From the NCBI GenBank assembly GCA_017627275.1, contig JAGAHC010000048.1, positions 1-39,476 of the forward strand: a stretch of 39,476 nucleotides of DNA, given 5' to 3'. The position numbers and the translations under genes were made by a program. Under the pieces are notes generated by a model. That model had not been told where the DNA came from. It saw nothing but the letters and a program-made list of their open reading frames with translations, and did no database searches. Below are positions 9,311 through 17,807 of the stretch, piece by piece. Position 1 is the stretch's first letter. The number at the start of each line of letters is the position of its first letter. This DNA is from Lachnospiraceae bacterium (GTDB lineage Bacteria > Bacillota > Clostridia > Lachnospirales > Lachnospiraceae).

Positions 9311-9319
9311 TGTTATAGT
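9311..9319 (+). promoter_or_regulatory. Extended -10 promoter for the dnaD gene
   Basis: TGTTATAGT (TGn plus TATAGT) lies about 35 nt before the GTG start at 9354. It separates the dnaD unit from the murC terminator. No clear -35 element is visible. Confidence 0.5.
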
Positions 9320-9353
9320 AAACACACAGCTTTTTATATGGGGAGAGAATAAA

Positions 9354-10133
9354 GTGTTCACAGTCTACAGTAAGACCGACACAGATTCCACGGTGATTTC
9401 GAATCTGTTTATCGATCAATATATGCGTGACGCCAACGATGCGCAGATCAAGATCTATCTGTATCTGATCCGCATGATGAGCGCGCAGCAGGCAACCAGC
9501 ATTTCCGATATGGCGGACCGCTTCAACCACACCGAGAAGGAGGTGCTCCGCTCTTTGAAATACTGGGAGCGGCAGGGGCTCCTTGCCCTTGATACCGACG
9601 CGGCCGGAAAGATCGTGGGGATCCACTTGAACGAGCCCAAGGCAAGAAGGGCTTCGATCGGAGACAACATCATCTCCATCACGCCCATGCTGGAAGCCCG
9701 CGCGGAGGCCCAGCCGAAAGAGGTAAAAAAGGTAAAGAAAGTCATCCGGGACGAAGAAAAGAACAAGCAGCTGTTCTTCATCGTGGAACAGTACATCGGA
9801 AAACCGCTTTCTCCGAGAGAAGTGGATGTCATCCGTTATATTTCCGAGGAGCTGTCTTTCTCGGACGATCTGATCGACTACCTGGTGCAGTACTGCGTCG
9901 ATCGCGGCAAGAAGGATTTCCGCTACATCGAAAAGGTGGCGATCAACTGGGCCGAGGGCGGCATCACGACCCCCAAGCAGGCGCAGCACGCCCTGTCCCG
10001 GGCGCAGCAGAAGAAACCGCAGGGCGGACGGATCCCGAAACAGCAAAACAACACGTTCCAGAAGACCATGCGGCATGACTACGATTTCGTGAAACTGGAA
10101 AAAGAGATACTCGGCGAAGAAAACGAGGACTGA
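9354..10133 (+). CDS. dnaD: DnaD-family replication initiation protein
   Basis: DnaD-type proteins act in primosome assembly, remodelling DNA at origins or restart sites before helicase loading. An open frame extends upstream to 9156, but the best start is the GTG at 9354: GGGGAGAG lies 7-14 nt before it, a promoter lies between 9156 and 9354, and the longer N-terminus does not look like protein. This gives 260 residues. The N-terminal half holds a winged-helix-like region (DMADRFNHTEKEVLRSLKYWERQGLL, read as two pieces around residue 60). The C-terminal half has the DnaD/DnaB_2 domain with SPREVDVIRYI and the YIEKVAINWAEGGI signature. It is 2 bp from the helicase-loader gene. Confidence 0.9.
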   Translation: MFTVYSKTDTDSTVISNLFIDQYMRDANDAQIKIYLYLIRMMSAQQATSISDMADRFNHTEKEVLRSLKYWERQGLLALDTDAAGKIVGIHLNEPKARRASIGDNIISITPMLEARAEAQPKEVKKVKKVIRDEEKNKQLFFIVEQYIGKPLSPREVDVIRYISEELSFSDDLIDYLVQYCVDRGKKDFRYIEKVAINWAEGGITTPKQAQHALSRAQQKKPQGGRIPKQQNNTFQKTMRHDYDFVKLEKEILGEENED

Positions 10134-10135
10134 CC

Positions 10136-11092
10136 TTGCCCCTGACCAACGACCAGTACAACCACATCATGCAGGAATACGCCGCCGCAAGGGATGCGCA
10201 CCGCACCCTTCTTGCAAGACGGCGGCAGGAACTATATCTGAAACTTCCGGAATATAAGGCGCTCGAAGAGGAACTCTCTTCCTGCGCTTTATCCTCGTTA
10301 AAGGGCGGCCGCTCTTCTTCCTTCCGCGCGCTGCAGGAGAAGATCACGGAAAAGAAAAAGAAGCTTCTCCTGGATAACGGGTATCCGGCCGATTTTCTGG
10401 AAGAAAGTTTCGACTGTCCTTTCTGCAGGGACACCGGATATGTCGACGGGGAAAAATGCAGATGCTTTAAAAACAGGGAGATCGCGCTCCTGTACGATCA
10501 GTCGCATCTGAAGAAGCTGACGCATGTTTCCAACTTTGACCTGTTATCGGAAGACTATTATCAGGGACAGGACCTGGAGCGTTTCCGGAAAGCCGTCGCT
10601 TCCTGTCATACGCTCGTCGAACGCATCGAAGAGGGAGAAGACAACATCTATCTGTACGGTCCGGCAGGAACGGGAAAGTCCTTCCTGTCTATCTGCTGTG
10701 CCGACGCGCTTCTCAAAAAAGGGTACTCGGTTTTGTACTTCAGCGCCGTGGACCTCTTTGAAAAGCTCTCCTATTTCGGAAACGATTTATCCCGCAGGGA
10801 AACTGTCCGGGATCTTCTTGTCGATCTGTCCGTCGCGGACCTCCTGATCCTGGACGACCTCGGAACGGAGCTGACCAATGCCTTTACGTCCATGCGGCTG
10901 TTTACGGTCTTAAACGACAGGATCCTGGCTTCCCGCTCCACCATTATCTCCACCAATCTGGACTTAAGCGAAATGCGCGAACGGTATTCCGATCGCATAT
11001 TTTCCCGCATCTGCGGCGCTTTCCATATGCACAAACTGACAGGCCCCGATATCCGCATGGAAAAAACCAAAGCACAAGACAGGAGGAATTGA
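10136..11092 (+). CDS. DnaC/DnaI-type replicative helicase loader ATPase
   Basis: This AAA+ ATPase most likely loads the replicative DnaB-type helicase, working with the DnaD protein encoded just upstream. The 318 residues comprise an N-terminal helical region, a cysteine cluster near residues 94-110 (CPFC...CRC) like the zinc site of DnaI, then Walker A LYGPAGTGKSF near 176, Walker B LLILDDLGTE near 239, and a sensor region TIISTNLDL. The start is a TTG at 10136, two bases after the dnaD stop, with GAGGA as ribosome site within the end of dnaD, so the two are translationally coupled. Next comes the PRPP synthetase-like gene at 6 bp. Confidence 0.9.
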   Translation: MPLTNDQYNHIMQEYAAARDAHRTLLARRRQELYLKLPEYKALEEELSSCALSSLKGGRSSSFRALQEKITEKKKKLLLDNGYPADFLEESFDCPFCRDTGYVDGEKCRCFKNREIALLYDQSHLKKLTHVSNFDLLSEDYYQGQDLERFRKAVASCHTLVERIEEGEDNIYLYGPAGTGKSFLSICCADALLKKGYSVLYFSAVDLFEKLSYFGNDLSRRETVRDLLVDLSVADLLILDDLGTELTNAFTSMRLFTVLNDRILASRSTIISTNLDLSEMRERYSDRIFSRICGAFHMHKLTGPDIRMEKTKAQDRRN

Positions 11093-11098
11093 CAAATC

Positions 11099-12292
11099 AT
11101 GGCAAAGCACGAAGACAAGCGCAATCTGGAAAGTATTCCCGTTGGTACGCTCGGCATCATCGCGTTGGACGGCTGCAAGAAGATGAGCGAGCAGGTCGAT
11201 TCCTTCCTCGTCGGCTGGCGTACGGAGAGACAGAACGAGCACAAGGCCTCTCTGGCGTTTGCGGGATATGAACGCCCTTCCTATCTGATCGAAGCTTCCG
11301 TCCCCCGGTTCGGCACCGGAGAAGCAAAGGGCGTGATCAAAAACTCCGTCCGCGGCATGGACCTGTACATCCTCGTCGATGTTGTCAACTACAGCATGAC
11401 CTACAGCCTGTTTGGCAAGGAAAACCACATGTCTCCGGACGACCACTTCCAGAACCTGAAGCGCGTGATTGCAGCGGTCGGCGGAAAGGCCAGACGCATC
11501 ACGGTCATCATGCCCTACCTGTATGAGAGCAGACAGGCCAAGCGCAACAACCGCGAGTCCCTGGACTGCGCGCTGGCCCTGCAGGAACTCACCAAGATGG
11601 GGGTCGATAACATCATTACCTTCGACGCACATGAACCGCGCGTCATGAACGCCATCCCCTTAAACGGATTCGATACCGTGCAGCCCGTCTACCAGTTCGT
11701 CAAAGGACTTTTAAAAAGCACAGACGGCCTCTCGATCGACAGCGACCACATGATGGTCATCAGCCCCGATGAAGCCGGCATGAAGAGATCAATCTACCTG
11801 GCCTCGGTCTTAGGCCTCGACATGGGGATGTTCTACCGGCGCAGAGATTACACCCGCATGGAAAACGGGATGCATCCGATCGTCGCCTATGAATTCCTGG
11901 GTTCCAGTCTGGAAGGCAAGGATATGATCATCCTGGATGACATGATCTCCTCCGGCGGCGGGATCCTGGAGATCGCCACCGAACTAAAGCGCAGAAAGGC
12001 GGGAAAGATCTTCGTCTTCTCCACCTTCGGCCTGTTCACCAACGGTCTGGCGCACTTTGACAAGGCTTATGAGGAAGGGCTGATCGACTGTGTGCTGACG
12101 ACGGATCTGATCTATCAGCCGGAAGAACTGCTCACCCGCCCCTGGTATCATTCCTGCGGGCTGGCCAAATACATTGCCTATATCATCGATACCTTAAATC
12201 ACGACAGTTCCATCAGCGATCTGCTGGATCCGATCGAGAGGATCCACGCCATCATCAATCGCTACAATCAGAACGGAAAACACCTGGACTAA
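11099..12292 (+). CDS. Divergent ribose-phosphate pyrophosphokinase-like protein
   Basis: The 397-residue product has the two-lobe phosphoribosyltransferase layout of PRPP synthetase, which makes PRPP from ribose 5-phosphate and ATP. It is longer than the usual 310-320 residues because of an extra N-terminal segment of roughly 70 residues. Recognisable parts are RRITVIMPYLYESRQ, VDNIITFDAHEPRVM, MVISPDEAGMKRS and the PRPP loop MIILDDMISSGGGIL. The loop differs from the standard DDMIDTAGT (second Asp and Thr replaced), and the Lys-Arg flexible loop is RRRDYTR. Similar long variants are annotated as PRPP synthetase in clostridia, but these changes make activity less certain. It follows the loader gene at 6 bp and ends 3 bp from a convergent gene. 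Confidence 0.8.
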   Translation: MAKHEDKRNLESIPVGTLGIIALDGCKKMSEQVDSFLVGWRTERQNEHKASLAFAGYERPSYLIEASVPRFGTGEAKGVIKNSVRGMDLYILVDVVNYSMTYSLFGKENHMSPDDHFQNLKRVIAAVGGKARRITVIMPYLYESRQAKRNNRESLDCALALQELTKMGVDNIITFDAHEPRVMNAIPLNGFDTVQPVYQFVKGLLKSTDGLSIDSDHMMVISPDEAGMKRSIYLASVLGLDMGMFYRRRDYTRMENGMHPIVAYEFLGSSLEGKDMIILDDMISSGGGILEIATELKRRKAGKIFVFSTFGLFTNGLAHFDKAYEEGLIDCVLTTDLIYQPEELLTRPWYHSCGLAKYIAYIIDTLNHDSSISDLLDPIERIHAIINRYNQNGKHLD

Positions 12293-12295
12293 GCG

Positions 12296-14830
12296 TCAGC
12301 GCAGGTAGACGAGGAACCGGTTCCCGCTGGCAGAGAAGACTTCTTCCATGCTTTCCTTGGAGACGAAGCGAAGCACTTCGCCTTCTTCCTCTTCTGCGGG
12401 ACCGCAGACGACGATCTCTTTCTCGTTGTAGCCCGTGATCAGCACCGCCCGCTCCGTGCCGCCGCTCGTCATGGCAAGGACCGGCGTTCCCTGACTTACG
12501 TAATAGAGCACGGCATCCAACGGCACGCCGTGTAAGCTCATGACAGTCGCTTCCGGCATGGCTTTTTTCAGGACGTCTGCCGCATCCGTTTCCCCGCCGA
12601 CCGCCGTCTGATAGCCGTTTAGTCCTTCATAGGAAAGAATGGTGGAGAGACATTTTTCGACGTCTCCGCCTCCCTCCTCCGCGATCTCCGTGATCTCCAT
12701 GATCTGTTCTTTGACAGGCCGGTTGGAGAAGCAGAACCGATATTCTCCCCTGTCATCCACCACGACGCCCTTTGTTTCCTGGGCCGCCGCGATGGCATTG
12801 CTGATGACCTGGAAACTATTGAGCGCGCCGGCGGTATTGTAGACGTAGAAGGTCTCCTGTCCTTCTTCCTTTTCCGTTTCCGGAAGAGTGACGAGGCTCT
12901 CTTCTTCCCCGGCCGTTTCTTTCGGTTTGATGTAGCGCACGGTGTCGACTTTTAAGCCGCGGGTCTGAAGCTCCGCCACCGTCCCGCTCTTTCCGTTTGT
13001 CGTAAATGTCAGCTTGGTATTGTCATTGCTCCCCGAAAGGGTATTTACGATCTGGTCGTTCTCGATCTGCGTAAACAGGGTCCCCTCTTCCGTTTCTTCC
13101 TTTCGGACGCGGGTAAGCACCGCCTGTCCGCCTCTGATCTCGCAGCCGACCACATAGACATTGTCCTTCCGGTATTCTTCCAGCACTTCCAGATCACTTC
13201 CGACGATGACCAGCTGATACATCGGCCGGATGCTTCCGCCGAGCGGGTTCGCGATGCTGTCCTCCCGTTCCGCAAATCCGTAGATCAAATCATCCTGCAA
13301 AAACCCCAGCGGGATCACACTGCTGCCCTCCGGCGCCTCGATGGTGTGCTGCGCCTTGTCATGAAGGTTTAAGAAAAACAGGGAGTGGTCGTTGCCTTCT
13401 TCCTTCCAGGCGATCAGACTGCCGTCTGCCGAGACCTCGCTCCCCTCTTCGTCCAGTCCGCTCACCATCTCTGTTACCGTATGGCTTCTGACATCGATCT
13501 CGTACAGAACGCCGTCCAGCGTCATGTACAGATTCCGGTTGTTGTTCCAGTAAGCTCTGTCGGCCACCTGCGCTTTTAAGAGTTCGAAGGAACCGTTATA
13601 GGGAATGAAGGCTCTCTCTTCCAGCGTCCTGTAGACGTGGTTGTAGGCATACACCACGATTCCCAGTTCCCCCTCGTGCCTTCCGCGGTTCATGTAGCCG
13701 TAGACCATGAATTCGACGTTCCCGTTTTCCTCCACGTTCAGGATCCGGATGCCGTGGTCGCCGAACAGTTCTCTCCTGTCTTTGGAATCCGCTTCCGCAA
13801 ACCCGAACACGAAGGCCAGCGCGTTGTCCGAGATGTTGCCGACATACAGCCTGTCCGCCTGCACGAAGGCAAAGGTGTTGCCGCCCTTGCTCTCCATATA
13901 CGGAAGCGTCTGTCTCGTGATCCCGAGCGCAAGGCTCCCGTCCGTTTTGCTTCCGCTCTCCGGCAGGAACACTTCTTCCGCCTGTCTCTCATACTCGATC
14001 AGATAGATGCGTTCCGCCCCCTGCCGTACCAGATACCGTTCCGTGCAGGAGATCGTTTTCTCTCCCTCTTCATCCGTCACGAGATAATCCAGTCTGAACG
14101 TGGCGGTCTCTTTCTGGATGTCCTCCACCCGGATGACCGGTGCGATGGATTCCACCGGAGAGAAATTCCCCCAGGTCACCTGGTCGTAGGTCCCGTGGAT
14201 GTCGACATACGACAGATTGCTCTGTTCCGTCTGGGAGCCGGGTTCGATATAGACGGAGATCGCAGATCCCGCGTCTTTCCTGAACGTGTTGTTGTGAAAC
14301 GCCTGCACGAAGGCGATCCGGTCCGTGACGTTCTCATTCGTGCAGTACAGACGCGTGTAATAATAGATCTCTTCTCCCGAAGAAAGTGCGGCCTTTAAGA
14401 TCAGCACATACTCCTCTCCCGGAAGGACCATATTGCTGACCGTGAACGTTCCCCGCATCTGGTCTTCCCCGTATCTGTCCAGATTCCTGACGGGGCTGTC
14501 CTCGATCAGCCGCTCGCCGCTCCGGTCGCGCACCTCGTACGAGAGCGTATTCAGTTTTTCTCCGTAAAGGGAAAACAGGATCTCCACCGTTCTGTCTTCT
14601 TTCACCGGGGTCACCGGCGCCCGGAACGCAGAGATCTTCCGACGTGTTTTGAAGCCATGCAGCTCGTTGACCTGATAGTCGCCCACCTGCATGGATACAA
14701 CAGGGAGACTGGCACCCGACATTTCCTCTGTCGTCGCGGTGCCGGCCTCCCCCATAAAGAGTTCCATGATAAAGATCGTAAGAATAAAAACGGCTATGCC
14801 GTAAAGCGTTTTTAATATCGTATTGCGCAT
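12296..14830 (-). CDS. Large membrane-anchored extracytoplasmic protein of unknown function, C39-like C-terminus
   Basis: I do not recognise a characterised homologue. The 844 residues start with a single hydrophobic segment (residues 8-27) after a short basic N-terminus, so the bulk is probably outside the membrane. The middle (about 60-500) is rich in beta-strand patterns, with segments that resemble beta-propeller repeats (for example DGSLIAWKEEGNDHSLFFLN). The last 150 residues look like a C39-type papain fold (CLSTILSYEGLNGY and AVLITGYNEKEIVVCGP), but the catalytic His before the ITGY motif is Arg and no Cys is in the expected place, so it may be a pseudo-peptidase. It follows atpK in the same direction at 52 bp and is convergent with the PRPP synthetase-like gene. 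Confidence 0.75.
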   Translation of the reverse strand: MRNTILKTLYGIAVFILTIFIMELFMGEAGTATTEEMSGASLPVVSMQVGDYQVNELHGFKTRRKISAFRAPVTPVKEDRTVEILFSLYGEKLNTLSYEVRDRSGERLIEDSPVRNLDRYGEDQMRGTFTVSNMVLPGEEYVLILKAALSSGEEIYYYTRLYCTNENVTDRIAFVQAFHNNTFRKDAGSAISVYIEPGSQTEQSNLSYVDIHGTYDQVTWGNFSPVESIAPVIRVEDIQKETATFRLDYLVTDEEGEKTISCTERYLVRQGAERIYLIEYERQAEEVFLPESGSKTDGSLALGITRQTLPYMESKGGNTFAFVQADRLYVGNISDNALAFVFGFAEADSKDRRELFGDHGIRILNVEENGNVEFMVYGYMNRGRHEGELGIVVYAYNHVYRTLEERAFIPYNGSFELLKAQVADRAYWNNNRNLYMTLDGVLYEIDVRSHTVTEMVSGLDEEGSEVSADGSLIAWKEEGNDHSLFFLNLHDKAQHTIEAPEGSSVIPLGFLQDDLIYGFAEREDSIANPLGGSIRPMYQLVIVGSDLEVLEEYRKDNVYVVGCEIRGGQAVLTRVRKEETEEGTLFTQIENDQIVNTLSGSNDNTKLTFTTNGKSGTVAELQTRGLKVDTVRYIKPKETAGEEESLVTLPETEKEEGQETFYVYNTAGALNSFQVISNAIAAAQETKGVVVDDRGEYRFCFSNRPVKEQIMEITEIAEEGGGDVEKCLSTILSYEGLNGYQTAVGGETDAADVLKKAMPEATVMSLHGVPLDAVLYYVSQGTPVLAMTSGGTERAVLITGYNEKEIVVCGPAEEEEGEVLRFVSKESMEEVFSASGNRFLVYLR

Positions 14831-14836
14831 GCGGTT

Positions 14837-14845
14837 ATTGTAACA
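14837..14845 (-). promoter_or_regulatory. Extended -10 box immediately before the 844-residue gene
   Basis: TGTTACAAT fits the extended -10 pattern (TGn + TACAAT) and ends only 6 nt before the ATG at 14830. There is no Shine-Dalgarno sequence. If used, it would give a leaderless mRNA. Read-through from atpK is the alternative. Confidence 0.4.
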
Positions 14846-14882
14846 TATCCCGGGCAGGCGCCGCTCTTCTCGTTTCCTTTAC

Positions 14883-15311
14883 TCAGCCGTTCAGCAGAAG
14901 GAGGCTGAAGACCAGCGTAAACAGCGCTACCGTCTCAACGATACCGATCACGATGAAGTAGTTGGCGGTTCCCTTTCCGGTCGCTCCCAGCGCATCCGCC
15001 GCTGCCGCAGCGCATTTTCCCTGGAAAAGCGCGGACAGACCGATGGCAAGACCGCCGAACAGACCGACGCCCAAAGCCATGCCCGGATCAACACCTGCAC
15101 CTCTGATGAAGTTCATCAGCAGGAAGCCGTAGATCGTCTGTGTGAGCGGCGCTCCGGAAAACGCGACCATGATGAACGGCGCGGGCTTTCCGCTGGCATA
15201 GCACTTCTTCCAGGCGCCCACCGAAGACATCCCGGCAAATCCGGCGCCGAATGCCGACCCTGCGGCCGATAATCCAAGAGCAGCTGCCATTCCGATAAAT
15301 GCAAGATTCAT
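14883..15311 (-). CDS. atpK: V/A-type ATPase proteolipid subunit K (c-ring)
   Basis: This is the rotor-ring subunit that carries ions through the membrane sector. The 142 residues form two fused hairpins (four hydrophobic helices), as in NtpK-type proteolipids. The second hairpin carries the ion-binding Glu126 in GIVETVALF; the first has no acidic residue in its membrane helix. Thr57, Gln58, Tyr61, Gln97 and Glu126 keep the spacing of the sodium ligands I recall for Enterococcus hirae NtpK (T64, Q65, Y68, Q110, E139), which suggests Na+ coupling. It is the last gene of the operon, 57 bp after atpI, and has its own AGGAAAG-type ribosome site. Confidence 0.95.
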   Translation of the reverse strand: MNLAFIGMAAALGLSAAGSAFGAGFAGMSSVGAWKKCYASGKPAPFIMVAFSGAPLTQTIYGFLLMNFIRGAGVDPGMALGVGLFGGLAIGLSALFQGKCAAAAADALGATGKGTANYFIVIGIVETVALFTLVFSLLLLNG

Positions 15312-15368
15312 AATCCTTCTTCCTTTCCTCTACTGTTACTTGATACTATGATCCGGTTCATCGACCCG

Positions 15369-17186
15369 TCATTGTTTTTTGAACGGTTCGTAGGGAACGC
15401 CGGTCCATTCCAGTCCGGCCTGCCCCGAAAACTCTAAAACATTCAACCGTACGCCGTGAACGACGACGGACAGAAAACACATCACAAGGTTTAAGGCGTG
15501 TCCGATCAGGACGACCGCCACGCCGAGGATCATCCACGGTCCCTTCATGCCGGCGGCGATCCCGTTAAAGCTCTGGGAGATCGCGACGCCCGCCATGCCG
15601 ACGGCAAACAGACGGATATAGCTCATCACGTTGCCGAAGCAGCTGATGGTATTCAAAAAGACCGTAAACGAATCCGAAAGTCCCGCCTTCAATCCCTCTC
15701 CGAAGGTCTTGTCGGGTGCCATTCCGCCAAAGAGCACCACCAGGAGGAAGGCTATGCCGATCCCCACAAACACAGGCACGAGCGGAATGTTCTCGTGGAT
15801 GACCAGATTCAGGGAGAGCAGGTACATGGAGATCACCGCGATGGTCCAGCCCGCATCCGCGACCCACGACAGGTCCTTCTCGGAAAGCTTCTTCTTGATG
15901 GAAAGGATCGATCCGAGCGCCATCTGAATGGCTCCGATAGAGAAGGAGAACTTCATGATGGCATTCTGCGTGACGTTGCTCGTCAGCCCGAAATACTCAG
16001 GGTATGTCGCAAGCGACGGGATCACCAGTCTCTTTAAGAGCGGCACTTCCATCGCGCTCTTCATGCCGAACCACGTTCCCGTCACGGCGCCCCAGACCAC
16101 GGTCGCGATCGAGAGCACATACAGCAGGAAGGTCACATTGGTCATCTTCTTCTGCCGGACATGCAGGAAGACCGTGCCGAGCAGGATCAGCATCCCGTAT
16201 CCGCCGTCTCCGATGATCATCGCGAAGAACAGGATGAAAAACAGGAAGAACCAGAGCGAGATGTCCTGTTCCCGGTATCCCGGCAAAATGCCGAGGATGT
16301 CAAACACCGGTTTGATCAGCTTCGATACCTTGTTGTAGCGGACCTTTGTCGGGATCTGATCATCGTCTTCTTCGACATCGTCCACCGCATAGGCGCACCG
16401 GCTTTCGGAGGCCATCCTGCGAAATGCGTCGAGCTCTGTTTCCGGAATATATCCGGTCAGCCATACGAAGTCCTCGTCCGCTTCCGTCGTGGCCTTTGCT
16501 TCGGCAAAGGTCACCTCGTTCCGAAGCCTTCTGATTCTCTCTTCAAAACTCGCCTCATGGACAGAGGCTTTCCGCAGGATCTCGTCGCAGTCTGCGATCC
16601 TCTCCCGCGCCGTTTCGATTTCTTTCTGCAGTCCGGAAAGTCCCTTCTCCGGGAGCAGGAATTCCGTTCCCACGATCTCCTTCGGAAGGGCGCCGATAAC
16701 GGCCGCCGCCCGCTGTTTGTCGACAGACTGTAACGGGATCACCCGGATCCTTTCATCCTGCAGCGCCGCCCTGTATTCCTTCTCTTCAAAGCGGTAAAAA
16801 TGCAGGTCATACCCTTCTTCCTTCAGGGCGCGGATCTCTGCGGGAGAGAAGTCCCCCCACGCCTGTATCCGGTCGATCTCGGCGGCGGCAGAGGCAATGG
16901 ACTGCGTCAGCGTGTTCTTCTCTTCCAGTGCCGCCTTTACCTTATCGTAGAGTTTTTCAAAGTCCCTGTCGGGCAGGATGTCCGTCTCTTTTTTCTGTTT
17001 CGGATCCGCGTATTCCTTCAGCGTCCCCGTCGTTCTCACCAGCGTCTGGAAGCGTTCCGTCACTTCCCGCTCCGCGCTCTTCTTTTCCCTGAGGTGTACG
17101 ACGCCCGCGTCCCGAAGGTTTTGCAGCATCTCCTCTTTCCGGGAGGCTGTCGTCACGAGGCAGACCATTTTCATTTTTTCGATCAT
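15369..17186 (-). CDS. atpI: V/A-type ATPase subunit I (a subunit, stator)
   Basis: Subunit I links the peripheral stalks to the membrane sector and forms the ion half-channels against the K ring. The 605 residues split into an N-terminal cytoplasmic half rich in Lys/Glu helices (about 1-310) and a C-terminal half with about seven membrane segments. The conserved arginine-bearing helix reads VMSYIRLFAVGMAG (near residue 530), where the Arg faces the ring's Glu. Length is slightly below the 650-residue norm, matching the short forms in spirochaetes and Bacteroides. Its ATG overlaps the atpD stop by 4 bp, so translation is coupled. Confidence 0.95.
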   Translation of the reverse strand: MIEKMKMVCLVTTASRKEEMLQNLRDAGVVHLREKKSAEREVTERFQTLVRTTGTLKEYADPKQKKETDILPDRDFEKLYDKVKAALEEKNTLTQSIASAAAEIDRIQAWGDFSPAEIRALKEEGYDLHFYRFEEKEYRAALQDERIRVIPLQSVDKQRAAAVIGALPKEIVGTEFLLPEKGLSGLQKEIETARERIADCDEILRKASVHEASFEERIRRLRNEVTFAEAKATTEADEDFVWLTGYIPETELDAFRRMASESRCAYAVDDVEEDDDQIPTKVRYNKVSKLIKPVFDILGILPGYREQDISLWFFLFFILFFAMIIGDGGYGMLILLGTVFLHVRQKKMTNVTFLLYVLSIATVVWGAVTGTWFGMKSAMEVPLLKRLVIPSLATYPEYFGLTSNVTQNAIMKFSFSIGAIQMALGSILSIKKKLSEKDLSWVADAGWTIAVISMYLLSLNLVIHENIPLVPVFVGIGIAFLLVVLFGGMAPDKTFGEGLKAGLSDSFTVFLNTISCFGNVMSYIRLFAVGMAGVAISQSFNGIAAGMKGPWMILGVAVVLIGHALNLVMCFLSVVVHGVRLNVLEFSGQAGLEWTGVPYEPFKKQ

Positions 17187-17797
17187 CGCACTGCCTCCTC
17201 CAGTTTCTTTTTCGAGATCTTGCCGCGCACGACAGAGGCCGTCTGCTGGTCTCCCAGATAGACCTGAATGACGCGGATGTTCTCTTTTGCTTCCGGGATC
17301 TTCACCTTTTCAAACAGGTTGACCCGCTGGGATGTCGTCCGAAGTTCCGCTTCCAGGAGATCTGTCTGTTTCTGCAGGGTCGAAACGATCGCGTCGATCG
17401 TTGCGATATCCCGCAGCTTATACACCGCCGTATCCACCCAGAGGGGATAGTCGTTCACATCGTACTTGATCTCCTGAAAGGTCAGTTCCTCAAAGGCAGG
17501 AATCATGACGCCGGCGATGTTCTCGTTTTTGGTGATGACCTTTTCCGGACGGACCAGCTGCTCCAGCCGCTTCTCCTCGTCAAAGATCTCATTTTCCGCA
17601 AACACGGCGACCCAGTCTTCGAGGTCTCCGATCAACCGCTCGCGCTCCACCTTCTTTTCTTCGAGCTCCGCGCGCACCTTCATGATCACAGACTGCAGCT
17701 GCTGCTTCTTTAACTGCAGCGTCGGCAGATACCTTTGAAACTGCTTCAGGTTCTCCTTCTGATTTTTCAGTTCATTCTTCGTCAGCTTGATCGCCAT
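17183..17797 (-). CDS. atpD: V/A-type ATPase subunit D (central stalk)
   Basis: Subunit D is the coiled-coil rotor shaft inside the A3B3 head. The 204 residues are mostly helical with long N- and C-terminal heptad regions (LTKNELKNQKENLKQFQRY at the start) and a central hairpin, which is the family layout. The usual D-subunit start lies 10 bp after atpB and the stop overlaps atpI by 4 bp. No subunit F gene, the normal partner of D at the base of the shaft, is recognisable in the operon. Confidence 0.93.
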   Translation of the reverse strand: MAIKLTKNELKNQKENLKQFQRYLPTLQLKKQQLQSVIMKVRAELEEKKVERERLIGDLEDWVAVFAENEIFDEEKRLEQLVRPEKVITKNENIAGVMIPAFEELTFQEIKYDVNDYPLWVDTAVYKLRDIATIDAIVSTLQKQTDLLEAELRTTSQRVNLFEKVKIPEAKENIRVIQVYLGDQQTASVVRGKISKKKLEEAVR

Positions 17798-17807
17798 GAA
17801 AGGCTCC

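Noticed and set aside
9156..9353. The upstream extension of the dnaD frame
   Set aside because: It contains the likely promoter and begins just after the murC terminator. The GTG at 9354 has the ribosome site and fits the family length.
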